Below, piece by piece: positions 1 to 13,200 of a DNA stretch of 64,000 nt. The position numbers were made by a program, and so were the translations under genes. How positions within the stretch are numbered: position 1 is the first letter of the stretch; each line of letters begins with the position of its first letter. The notes under the pieces were generated by a model. It had not been told where the DNA came from and ran no database searches. It saw only the letters and a list, made by a program, of their open reading frames with translations. This stretch comes from Tubulanus polymorphus. Its lineage: Eukaryota > Nemertea > Palaeonemertea > Tubulaniformes > Tubulanidae. Location of the stretch: assembly GCF_964204645.1 (NCBI RefSeq), contig NC_134032.1:9046275-9110274 (forward strand), written 5' to 3'.

Positions 1-1292
1 ACTGACAATTGCCTGGTGCTTGTAGTATATTTGAAATATATCTAAACACATTTGAAGTGTGCGCGATCACTTTTTAAAAGTTTGCCGATAAAATATCTAA
101 TGATGGATTTTCAATCGAAAATGTCCGATGTGAAGTCACACATGTGAAGTGCGGATGAATAAAAATTGATTGTAAACTCGGTGATTCGTAGTGATGATTG
201 TCTAAAGGGGGGGGGGGGGGTAGGGGCCGGATTGATACCCGTACGGTCTTCTCTAAATTCAGCGAAGCGCGGCCTGTGAACGCGGTTATGAATTAAATCA
301 TGAATTAATTTTACTCTCCATGACGGGCCCGCCGACTGCTGTCATTACAAGTACGATTCAATCAATTCTTTATTGAATATACATGTACTTTATATATATA
401 TATATATATTATATACAACAGCATGAATTGATGATGTAATACACGTATTTGGAAATAGCGCTTTGACTATAGGTATTTGAGCAAGCTTTTTTCGATCATA
501 CATAATGCTATCTTAACAAATTTCTATTTTTACAAGATTTTTTTCCTGTGGACTCAAATGCAACCACCAAGCGTGGTTGGTTTTAGATGTTTGGCTCCGA
601 CAGATCCTCAGGGCGCAGTTGTACTGTCAGGATTTAAATCAAAATGTGGTCTATGACAGGTCCTAAGTTTTTGTTACAACCTAAACGACCTTAGACGGGT
701 CTTACGTTACAGAAACGACATGGGCTTAGACTGTGGTTTGCTTATAAAACCAAAATGAATTTAGACTGGTGTTTGAGAGATTGTTTATGGAACCAAAACA
801 AGCATAGACTTGCATGGTCTTGAATCATTAGATTGTATGTCGATTCTCAGAATCAAGATTTAACTGGCCTTACCAGAAGCGGGACTTTTCATTGTTATCA
901 TTCTGAATCATAGGTTAAGAACTGTCAGGACAAGCGGCGAAGATAGAGCAAGGCAGAACCTAGATATACGGTGAAGACTTAAACCCAAAAATGGTCTTGA
1001 ATACTAAGCCCTGTCTCAAAGTTCATCTGTCAACTACGGAGACAAGACCAATATTAAATCTACGCCATGACAGTATAACTAGGTTTTCATACGTGCCTCT
1101 GTAGATTGTGACAAAGGTTCATAATACATTGTTATTTTGGGAGGGGGTTGCTACATCCATTCTAACAAAGCCGAGAATTATAAACCACGCAAAACATTAA
1201 GCAGCAGTGCCCCCTAGTGTGACAAATTCGAAGTTCAGGAATGTGAAGAACGGTGCTGTTTTTTGTTTTTTTTTTTCGAGGGGTCGAAGTTT
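1..1292. other. Non-coding stretch downstream of TPD52
   Basis: No coding region is supported here. It holds a run of 14 G at 207-220, a short TA run near 390-410, and from about 560 to 1110 a degenerate element rich in CTTAGAC/GTCTAAG words of the same family as the foldbacks near 6.3, 9.3, 16.3 and 20.2 kb. The 3' UTR of the minus-strand TPD52 gene should lie in the right part. The reverse complement of AATAAA at 369-374 is one possible poly(A) signal, which would give a UTR of about 0.9 kb; this is uncertain. Confidence 0.5.
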
Positions 1293-4200
1293 CTATCTAC
1301 TGCCATCGGGTGACGTGCTGGTCGTGGTAGCCATCGGCGATGTCGCCGTTGTCCCGTTGTTTGTTGCCGTGGCGCCGCCATCTTTACTCGTGCTCGTTAG
1401 AATATCTTCGAAGTTATCTTCCGACTTGCTTCCCGTCACCTTCGACTGCAAAAGAAAAATACGAAAAATAAAGTTTGAGAAACGGCATTAGTTTCCACCA
1501 TAGAAAAAAAACATAAATTTGATAATTTTCTTTTTATGCAAATTTCAAAAATAAAAAATGTAAAAACCAAAAAGATCGAGTTAAAAACTACATCTTATCT
1601 TTTGTTGTAGTTGTGAAAAGCGCCATTTTTTATTTACAACTAAATTGAAAATTCATGGATGAAAATTGATAGTCGAAAAAAGAGAGAACTCGGCGAAATT
1701 TTACCATTTTTACTTCGCGAAAAATTTTCCTATTTTACAACGCGAAACAAAAAATTGCTAAGACGTGGTTCCAAAATGAACGACAGTCGAACCCGCTTAA
1801 TTTTGTTCAGGCCGGCACCAGGGTAGCCCCATTTAACCCCCATAAATATGCGCTATGCGTAAATGTATATAAATACAATGTTAAACAGTGGCGGCTTCAC
1901 CCCCTTTCTCCGGCAGAGTGACCTTGGAATTTCTACCCAAGACTTTATGATTAGAATATGTCGAAATTGTTAACATATTTCATTACTAATTTCAACCAAG
2001 TTAGTGCTTAGAATGTATCTAATTTTCAAAATTTTCCGGAGGAGCATAGCCAGACCCTGCCCCATATGTAAACAGTGAGCCAAGTAAGTAGTGCGCACCC
2101 CTTTTCCGAAAAGCTAGATCAGCCCCCGTTTTAATATAGATTACTAGTGCCACCAGATGAATTTCATGATGCGAATTAAGCGGGTTCTACTGTAATTTCA
2201 ACTTCAATTACATGTACAGTCAAAAACCAACGACTGTGGAATTCTAGACGCAAAGTGACCACGGCAAGAGTTTCGCGTGAAAAATATCGACTGCAACTAC
2301 AAGAATCATACGTATCATAAATAATGAATAACGAGTCTAGATAAAGATAGAGAATTTCTAAAATGATATATATATATATACCGGTATATATAGATATAGG
2401 TGTAAAAATGAACAAGTGTCGGTAAAAGCATGATACCTTCATAGCTATAAACCTATAGGGCTTGGTTCCTCAGTTCAGACGCAGGTTACGCATTTGCACA
2501 GTAACGACTAGAGTCCAAATAGTTGATCAATCTTTAGACCGATGTTACGTAGCCCTGTATAAATGTCTCTGGAGCTAAAATGAGCTTAGACCGAAGTCAC
2601 TAAAGGGTTACCTGATAAGTTGATAACATCGGTCATAGAATGAAAAAAAAATATCAGAATGGTCTTGTTAGATTAAGAAACAAAACGAGCTTAGACTAGT
2701 ACGAAGTTTTGACCGTCCATCTGGACGCTCGCTCGAATCCGAGACTCAACTGTGGAACCGGCCCCAGATATGATAGTTCAAAGATATTATGTTTCTAAAA
2801 TATAAGACGAAACAAATGCGAAGAGAACGTTTTCAAAATACAAATTTTCAGTGAGACGAAAAATGTGGTTACGAACTACATACATAGAATATGTGCGCGA
2901 CGAAGACCTAGTTTTAACCCTGGCATGCTAGTCAGGGTTCATGAAATCTACCCTCGCATGTGGGTAAAACGTAGTAAAACACCCGCTAAATATGAATATC
3001 TATAGGAACCAATATAAATGACGCGTGGCCGAAAACAACAGGTTCACATGTATTAAGTGAAGGTGAACGATTCAATACAATTCAAATTTATTGCTTCCGA
3101 CTAACAAGAAAATTACATCGGACAGACAAAAAACGCAATATCAACGCGACCTTTTACATATAACTAAGATGAAGTCGTGGTAGTTAGGACGGTTGTCATC
3201 ATCCAATCCAAATGACTTCGAATGAATTCAAAATACAAATCGGGACTAAAAAAAGAAGCGACTTCAGCAATGTAATGACTTACACGATGACGACTTAAAC
3301 CAGCATGACTGAATAATTGTTGACACCGCATTTTTGCAATTTTTGGCACGCTGTTTTGAATTTGAGATCAAAATAAACCAGCATGACTGTGTAATTGTCG
3401 ACATCGCATATTTGCAATTTTTGGCACGCTGTTTTGAATTTGAGATCAAATTAAACCGGCATGACTGTATAATTGTTGACATCGCATTTTTGCAATTTTT
3501 GGCACGCTGTTTTGAATTTGTGATCAAATTAAACCAGCATGACTGTATAATTGTTGACATCGCATTTTTGTAATTTTTGGCACGCTGTTTTGAATTTGAG
3601 ATCAAATTGCGGTAATTGCCGATGTTTTGCAGCCGACTCGTTGACTGCAGCTTCAGGTTATTCGCTACAAATTTTCAGCAGATTTGGTTTCTTTATCGCT
3701 GAGAAAAGCGATTCACTTTTTTTTGGGACACCCGGCGTATTACGATTACAAAATATACATTTCTTTTTAATCTTCAGAACATTTTTTTTCCTAGGAAAAT
3801 TTACCAGAAAAAATTGAAATCTGCAGTTGCAATGTGTTCATTTTCAATGGTTTATTAAAACCAAAGACTCGAATTTCAAAACTTGGACTTCAAAATGAGT
3901 CCGGAACTTCGGAACCATTTAATCAGACCCCTCCATGATTTCTTAAAGTGAAAATATATTCAATCAACATCAATGACCGTTTCAATGTTGAACCCTTGAG
4001 TCAAATTCCATCGGGTCCAGAGCCTGAAAATGACCCCTCAGCCTCGGTAATTTCTGAAGTTTAAAATTGTTTCAATCAGACAAGAAGAAATCATCACAGT
4101 TCAAGCTTTATTCTGTACAATATTGCCACCCATCGTAGGATAGAAATAAAGATTTCATTAAGATCTTAAAATATTTTCCCGAAAACCAATTTTCTCAGGC

Positions 4201-7200
4201 GAAAGACAGTCGAGCTGTTTCCTTCAGTCAAAGAAGTGCGATGGGCTAAGGTACACAAAGACCCGTCCAGAGAAGATGGCGGCATCGGGAAAGTCCCCTA
4301 TGATATCATCACTATGCTAAATCAATTGAGACTTTGTCACAGTTACTAATGACATCATAGGTATCGTAGGTGCAGGCAGCCACTTTGGTGGTTACGTAAA
4401 ATGTCTGCATTCATTAGATCCACCTATGATGTCATCAGATCGCTTTAAGGATTTTTAATGAATGCATATTTTCTGAAATAAGCGTAATCAGGGGTATTGC
4501 GATGATGTCATAGGAAGATTTCGCAAATGCGGCCATGTTTTCCGGAAGGGTTTACAACGCAACGCGGTAGGGCGTGGAGGGTCGGATGTCGAGTGCGATG
4601 GCCAGACATCAAACATCATTTTGAAACAACACTGACGAAGAAGATTTATACCCACCGAGCTAAAAGATCATTTTTAGTCCCAACTCACCACTTTAGTCTT
4701 TAAATTCCCGATTGATTTGGATTTCTGAGACGTATGCATTTGAAAAAGCGATAAGAAAATTGAGAGAAATTTAAAATTTGAGCGATTGATGAAGTGAAGT
4801 TTTTTGGCTTTCTTTTGTCACCCGAGCTAGCGATGTCTCCCGATTGCACTGCCACCTATCAGACATTTAAAGAATCGACGAGGAGATAGCCCTGCCACCT
4901 AGTGGATAGTTCACCTTTCTGACCCAATTATAACGAAATGTAAAAGTGATTCTTTTTAATCCCATAATTTACCAAATTTTATCAGAGCCCCGGGCGTACT
5001 GCCATCATGCTGTTGATGTTTCCCCGATAAGCGCCCGCCCCTAGAAGCATGCTTTTCAAGCCCGGTGCTGCCACCCATGTATACATCATATACGGTGCTG
5101 CCTCGCAGGTCAAGCCAAAAAGTTGCAGCAGTTGCACCAGCGCCGCGAACTAGCAGACAGATCGTCAAAACATGTGCTGCCACCAATTAGCTGCTTTTCA
5201 GACTACCATCTGTTATTCAGCTACCCATGTCTGTTTTCTGACGAGGTACTGCCCCCTAGCAGAAAGACAACCAACACAAGTACTGCCACCTATTAGCCAT
5301 AATTCGAGACTAGGCACTGCCACCTATTGATTAAATCACTCACCATTTCTTGTGGATTACGCTGTGGCTGATAGGGGGTCGATGATGTAAAAAGCCTCAC
5401 TGATCGTGATCTCTGCAATCACATATAGGGGGCGCCACAATACATTTTTTTTTGTTTACAATCAAAATTCGAAAAGACTACACGCATGATTTTTTGTCGG
5501 TAGGCGGTAACTTGATTCACAGAAAAAGAGGAGGGCAAAAGCGATCTTTCTTGTAAATGTCCCCGCTAAACTAGCCACAAGAAGTTCATGAGTTGGATGT
5601 AATTCAATCCCTCACCGCCAGGTGGCGCTTTCGGCCTTACACGCTCACCACCAGGCTATCACGATCTCAATCAACCACCCCGATTCATAATGATAAATAT
5701 CTATCACTGGTGATGAATTGTCGTATAGCTGGACCCAATTCCAACAGTTCTTGATTCAAATTTGATGTGCAGATTAAAAAACAAAAGAGGTGACTGATTT
5801 AAACTACTGCATCAAATGAATAAGTTTCCCAAAAGAGTCTTACGCGATAAAACTAAACAAAAAGAAACCAAGATTGGCTTTTACCGGGTAATTACAACCA
5901 CCTGATGATGGCTGTTAAGTCAACAGCAGAAATTTTATTGCATAAAATTTTATTATGGGACTTTCTCAGTTCTCTATACACAAGGCTTTGAGTGTTTCAT
6001 AAGACTATCCTTTAAGTCAAACTTCAGTAATGAAGAACTGTGGAACTGGGACCCAATATTTTGAGTCAGTCTTTCGAGAAAACCAACTCTGGGCATAGAT
6101 AAAACCCACCAGCCCCAAGAATACAAAACGCGGGCCACGGGCTTATAAAACCGAGATAATAGCCCCGAGCGTAAAACCTGGCCCAAGGACACCTTGTCAC
6201 TTTGGTATATGGTATGAAAATAAAACCAGGCCCAGAGAATATGAAATTCAAAACCAGGGGGCCGTTGCACAGTGATAGCTTGCTTTAGGTTTAAGTCTAA
6301 GACCATCTCAGTTCTATTGCCAATTTAACAACAACTTAAGACCACCCTCAAAATTTAAGGCCACTTTGGACTTTAAGCCAGGACTGTGCAACTTGGGCTA
6401 CTATATAAGCTTGGTTATACTGAGGCCAGGGTTATAAAGTAATATAATTTGTATATACGTATGTATATATATATATATAGCAATTGATTGAGGCGCAAAC
6501 CTTTGTAATATAATTATGATTAATTATAGTTTTACTGGTGAGCGCTGAACTCGGCGCTAAGCGTCTGATCTCTATAATCAGCGTGGGTTATACCGTGTTC
6601 AACAGCTCCCTGCATCACCACAAACGACGAACGTATCACAGCAGCAGCGACAGAGAGAAATCAGTATTCATAAATCAAATTCATATTCGGGAGAAATATG
6701 GCCGCGTCGACTTGTTCGGGCAAAACGGTAGTAGAGGAGTCGTGTTAAAACTGGGAGTCCGATCGGTAAAACGTAATGGCAGTACTTCGAAGCATAACTA
6801 GATTTATTTACGAGTACGAGAATTCGTTACAAGTGCATAGTAGCTTCATCGTTATATATTCAATTCATTTACCTGGTCAAGCTACTATGCGCTAGTAGCG
6901 AAGGCTCGTATTCTAGATGAATCTACTTAATCTTTGAAGTACTATCCGTCTTCAGGTTTCACAAAACGGTAATGGTTAATAGTAAACTCAACCCCGCTCG
7001 ACCCCCGCCCAACATTATATTGTTACGGTGAAAGTAAATATGTATTGGAGCGCTAAGATTGACGAGTGTTCAGGCTACATACCTTCACTGTGGTGTAAGC
7101 GTTCCCGACACGTTCCTCGAATGATTTAAAAGTGTTCGAATTTCTGAAACGAGAAACGTTACGGAAGAAGTTTAACGACGAATAAACTTTTCGATTTAGA

Positions 7201-10200
7201 TTGGGATGTAGTTTTACGCAAAAATGCAGGTATCAATGTGCACTGCAGTCTGGACCCTGCATGCACCCACGCACATAAGCTGGGCAGACATTTTCTAAAC
7301 ATGTCAGAGAAATTTGGGTTCCCGGCCAAAGATTATCTGAGGGTGACAGGCAGGTATAATACTCCAGATGGTACGAGGGATCAGGTTCCAGGCTGAAGAT
7401 TATCTGAGGGGTCAAGATCCAGGCAGCAGATGGTAAGTTAGCAGTTCCAGACTGCAGATTATCTGAGGGGGTCACAGGTATTGGGCTCAAGATTGTCTGA
7501 GGGGTTCAAGTTCCACCAGGCAGCAGATTGTCTGAGAAGTTGGTGGTTCCAGGCTGTATACGGTCTGAGGGAGTCAGGTATTGGACTGCAGATTATCTGA
7601 GGGGGTCAAGTTCCAGGCGGCAGATTGTTTGAGGGTGGTGGTTCCAGACGAGAGATTATCAGATGGTTAAATCATGAATTAAAGCCATATTTTCACGTAC
7701 CTCACATCTCCTAGTTTACCCTTGACGGCTGTGCTCAAATTACTGATTGCCGACGAGGTTTTCTCACCAGCCGTTTTCAACACTGCACCAGTTTTCACAT
7801 ATCTGAAACAAAATATTTAACAGTATTAACCTAAAAACTCATAAATTATCAAACATATGAAGAATCAAAAAAATATTGCTTATAAGTAAAAATCTATTTC
7901 GATAAAAAAGATTTTGAATGTTTTGAACCTGAATATTGAATGAGCTTCACGAAAAGAGTTATCATTGAACTACATTCTTATTTCGAACTTGAGTTATCAA
8001 GACCTACAAATGAGTAGTAACTGAACTACTTGTGCAAATGAACACACATTGTTTATTCTTGTTTTTTCATGAAGTACGTAAATCTATTGCCCTATTACGG
8101 AGCTACATCAGCCACGTTTACCAAATACGGAGGCGACAACGACAAACGTATTAATCAGGAAGAATTAATTTGTCAAGCAACGAGGCGGGGAGAGGAGGAA
8201 AGATCCTAATCCTAACTCGCTATAAATCAGTAGATTTCAATGTAGATACAGCTGAAGGAAGCGAATGCCATGCAATCAGAACAGTCCCAGACCCAGTTTC
8301 AAATGAGCACGATCTCGTACCCCTGTTCGGCAGTATTTGTTTACATTTGACTTAAACCTTTGCGTCTACACCGCAGTGCGGTGTATAAATCAGTGATAGA
8401 TTTTGCTAGTACACCGCACTGCGGTGTATTGATTTAATTAGTAATTATCTCCCTTAAAAAATGGCAGTTCGTGTCAAACATAGTGAAATATTAGTTACTA
8501 ACGATACACCCCACCGCAGTGTAGACGCACTATAGTGGTATACCCGTTATTCAACACACTAGGGTGGAATTTTTTAGAATTTTCAAATTATCTCGAACAC
8601 TATAGGGTATCAATTAGTGAGCACTGAAAGTGTTAAAGGGCTTATTGAGTTATTCTTAAATTACAGTCAAAGCGCGTTTAAATGACATGCTATCCACAGA
8701 TTTGGCATTATGTTCATTGAATTTCGAGACAAGTTCAGCATCACAATCTGCTCTGAGGATAAAATCTTGCGTAGTGAGCCCAGACACGAAACCAGCATTG
8801 TCATAACACTGTATGCAGTCACATTTTAAACCACGGCCGTGGAACTGGGGACCTAGTTCTGGTTTTGTGAGTGTGGGTTCAAGTACCGGTTTCCACTAAA
8901 CAAATAAGATTCAAGCTTCGGTTACCTTTTGAGTCAACCAGTTTGTCAACTTACGTGATCATTGAAATCGACGAAAATAAACTGGGATGAATTTTTCAGG
9001 CGAAACAAGGTCCCGCAAGAGATAGCGAATGCCCTATACCACCACAAAACACGAAGAGATAACTGAGCAACAACTGAGCAAGAGTTGCTCGAACATGCTC
9101 GGCTTTCCAAGATTAATCAACGAAGACAAGCAGTTATGAACTCATGAACACGCAAGAATTAGCGATCTGAGTTAATATAGTTAGAAATAAACGGAACAGG
9201 GCAGACAGTTGCGCAGTTGAGGCTTAGATTAGTTCGAAATTGTTATTTCTTTTTAGAGCAAATGTAATATCTTACTTAGGACTAGGGGCCGGCTTTATAT
9301 CCAGAATTTAGTCCGAAATCGTCTTAAGACTTGCTTCAGATTTTTAGATTGGTTAGTGCCTATAGATATACTCGTCTATGTGTGAGCCAAATATGGAAGT
9401 GGCTTCAGTACGGTACGCTATGTACATTCGGTAAGACTAGTCTAAGCGCTCATTTTTGGATCTCGAGCCAATCAAAGAAATTATGACTAGTCTAAGCTCA
9501 CTTTGGTTCTATATTCAATCTAACGACTTAAGTAAGTCCGGCCTTAATTTTTTACCATTTTTCAACTCGAGTCACAACTGCGCAACTGGGCCCAGGGTTT
9601 TTTCGATTCTAAAGTGAACCCAAGCCATCGTTATTAGCTGAATTTGAGTTTTGGTTGTTTTGTTTTTTTGTCGGTGGTTGTCAAACTTACGCCTGTGACG
9701 AGGTGATTTTCTCTTGTACATTATGCAATTTTTCATTAGTCTTCCGGTACCTACGTAACACATACGCGTAACAATGTAACAACTCTTATTAGAATTTCGT
9801 CTAGGCTCGAATTGGTCTGACTTCAGTCACGAGGGGCACTGCGACTGTGATTTCTAGTTCAGTCACAAGGGAGCGTTAGCGTTGTGTGCAATTTCCAATT
9901 AAGCTTCTTGGGAGCGTTATCATTTTTTTAGCCCTGTGGATGCACTGCAAGTGATTTAGCACTAGGGTTGAGGCACACTGAAGTGCTTAATGATTTTATC
10001 TTCTATCCACAAGGGATATTGCACCTGACCACATAAGGGGAGCTACATAGTGCTTGAATGATTCAATTTTAAGCCACAAGGGGGTGCTGCACGATTTCGC
10101 CCCTGACCAGATGAGCGAGCCACATCTAGTGCTTAAATGATTCAATCCTAGACCACAAGAGGGCAGTATGGTCTTTACTATTGGCTACATCAGAAGCATG

Positions 10201-13200
10201 ATTCGAGCACTGGCCAAATGAGGGCGCCACACTCGATGCATTGATACTTACGCTCCGGACTCTTTGATATTTTTCAATCCTTCCGACAGGTCGTGTTTGA
10301 TCTCGTTGAGCGGAGTGATGCCGAGTTTACGTTTCAGATCAGCAGCGTGTTGAACTTTAGCCGACAATACGTGGCGTAACGTCGATATTTCATCTTCCGT
10401 CTGCAAAGATAACGAAATCGGCGAAAATAACATACGTGTACAAACCAAAATAACACGCCAATGAAAAGTTCAATAACAGAAAAAAAGTTCCTCACAAAAT
10501 CAAGTCTACCCCTCATGGCCATGATTTTAATATTCCTAGAGCCTTCCACTGAGAATGAAAGACTTTGAACATCGCTATTTGGATATGCTCGCAGCCAGCC
10601 ACTTGAAATTCTCAGAGCCAACCAGTATAGATACTTTTTTTTTAACACCCTCAACCTGCTGAGCGCCACGTAGATAAGCGGGTTCGATGTTTCTTTTTTC
10701 CAATGGAGGAGAGGCTAGAGAAGAACCTTCGACCAAGAAACTCTGTCACCACCAGGGTTTGAACCCAGAAATAGTATAGGCCTAGATACTATCGAAAGGG
10801 AAGTCCCAGAATGTCATGATTTGGATATTCTTGGAGCCATCCCATTGTTGGATACATACACGAAAACCAAAACGTGGCGTCATGCGATTGCGATTAACTT
10901 ACAATTACAATTGACCCGACTGCGTAAAAGTGGTAATGACCTGGCCTGCCCTCCCTCAACCCAGGACGGGGAGTTAAAACTCAAACTCACTTTCTGAAGT
11001 TCATCCCTCCACTCTTGCTCCAGTCGTTCTTTCTCCGCCGGATCGACGTCGGCCCCTCCTCCTCCGAGGTGAACTCCGTCTCCGGACGACGTTAAATCTG
11101 GAGTAGCGATAGCAGCCGTCTCGTAAACAAACGAGTCATCTACAAAATACGACGTGAATATACGAATGAATGTACGAAGGGAAAAAAACACGGCTGCCTT
11201 TAGTATATCCCCCTATGACATCATCCATCATCAACATACAATAAATACTGGTTACATAATCCTAATCCCCTTACGATATCAACAAAAACAATTTGAAACT
11301 GTAACATCAATTTACATATATGGACACCTCCAGAAAAGATGGCTGCCTACATAGATCCCCCTATGACATCATCAATTTACGTCCGACGAATGCTTCCAGA
11401 AAAGATGCTTCCATAATAAGATAAAAACCCACTATGTACAAATTAAAAAAGAATTTTAAAATCGAGATATACATACATACATACATATAATCTCATACCC
11501 GACGATGATCTCTGAAGTGAGATCGAAACGTTGTGGCTTTTATAATAAGTAAATTCTCGATTAAAAAATTTGTATAAGTAATAAGTATACTGAAATGAGT
11601 AAATTCTCAATTTAAAATTTTTTTTCAATTTGTGCATCAGTGGGTTTTTATCTAATTATTCGGTCACCGTGTTTGAATGTAGTCATTGTACTAAGCTTCC
11701 ATAAATCCCCCTACGGAAAAAATCGAATGACATCATAGCGGGATCTTATGGAAGCCGATATCTTATCCGTCCACAAATCTTGATTACAGGTGCGTAATAC
11801 CATCCTCCCACGACTGATACCACACCCTTCGTTCGACCCTTCACACCATCAGGAATTAACCAAACCCAACACTGACACCATACTCTCATCTGCCCCTAGC
11901 TGGCTTTACACCTTAATACCATCAGAAATTTACCATACCAACGCTGACACCAAACCCTAATCCGACCTGAGCTGGCCTTATACCTTAATACCATCAGGGA
12001 CTTACCATCCCAACACTGAGGCCATATCCTCCTATGACCCAAGCTGGCCTTATACCTTTATACCATCAGGAATTTACCATACCCCGGCCATCAGGTGGCA
12101 AAAATTCCAAGAAAACATCAAAGTCTAACACAAATCATGACAAGCAATCAAAAGAGAGGGAGTTTATTTGCGCCGGTCCCGACGTATAGACGGAATCAAA
12201 AAATATCAAACATTTCGCGACGTGAAAAACAAATTGATTTATCGTAATAGAATCCGATACATGATCGCCGCGATAAAACCCGCACCTGCCACAGTAAGCT
12301 TCATTTGTATTCGGCGAGTGCAACTCAAATATACGCGCAGTGTTTGTATAAGACGGCAATTTAACCATCATGAATATGAAATACGTAATATCTATAAATT
12401 CTCACATATACCGAGACACACGCACACGCACTGACTCAGGGGAGCGCCCGGTTCTACAGTTTATCAACCGCAGGCATATATATATATGACTCTGCGGAGT
12501 CTTTTTAAACTGTGTCCTATATTCAGATGAGCCGGTAATGACTCTGTGGAGTCATTTTATACTGTGTCCTGTAATCATATCCGTATATGATTCATTGGAG
12601 TCATTTTAAACTGTGTCCTAATAATCATACAAGCCGCCTACGACTCTGTGGAGTCATTTTAAACTGTGTCCTATAATCACACAAGCCACATGTGGAGAAA
12701 CTTCCACTCTGTGGAGTCATTTTAAACCATGTCCTATAATCATACAAGCCACATATGACTCTGTGGAGTCATTTTAAACCGTGTCCTATAATCATACAAG
12801 CCACATATGACTCTGTGGAGTCATTTTAAACCGTGTCCTATAATCATACAAGCCACTTATGACTGTGGAGTCACGTTCAACTGTAGTTCCACTGGACACA
12901 TCTCCACAATTATGAGCCGACTCAGTGCAGTAATTCCCTGGACCTGTTTCTACAGTTATGAGCTGTATGTGGTGACTCTACCTGGCCCTATAGATATGAA
13001 CCATATGACTGTGTGGAGTCATGTTCATCCGCCGGGCCTAGACCCGGTTCACCAGTTACAAGATATGTACTACATGACTATGTGAAGTCATCTTTAACTG
13101 TAGGTCTGGACCCAATTCCACAGTTCTCAGCTATATACAGATGACTCTCAGGAGTCAATCTGGAATGGATTCTGAAGTCGAGTAATATCCGACTCCGGAC

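Larger units (their letters stand above)
1446..7082. other. Last TPD52 intron (5.6 kb), repeat-filled
   Basis: No coding sequence is supported. From left to right it contains a 409-bp pogo-like MITE (1784-2192), a TA-rich patch (2365-2400), a 78-bp tandem repeat (3300-3611), scattered ATGACATCATC-type units (4290-4520), a degenerate CTGCCACCTA minisatellite (4840-5330), a foldback (6251-6402) and a short TA run near 6455-6478. Short open frames here are chance or repeat-derived. Confidence 0.6.

Noticed and set aside
3264-3605. Repetitive open frames on both strands over the 78-bp array
   Set aside because: They follow directly from a stop-free 78-bp unit; no start context, splice sites or domain.
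10740-10770. tRNA B-box-like GGTTTGAACCC
   Set aside because: No A box or cloverleaf could be drawn around it.
12135-12434. Possible alternative TPD52 exon
   Set aside because: Open on both strands, with no TPD52 similarity and no phase-compatible donor that I could find.
12485-12885. CRISPR-like direct repeats with palindromic core
   Set aside because: The units are head to tail without unique spacers, and the locus is an intron of a eukaryotic gene: a minisatellite.
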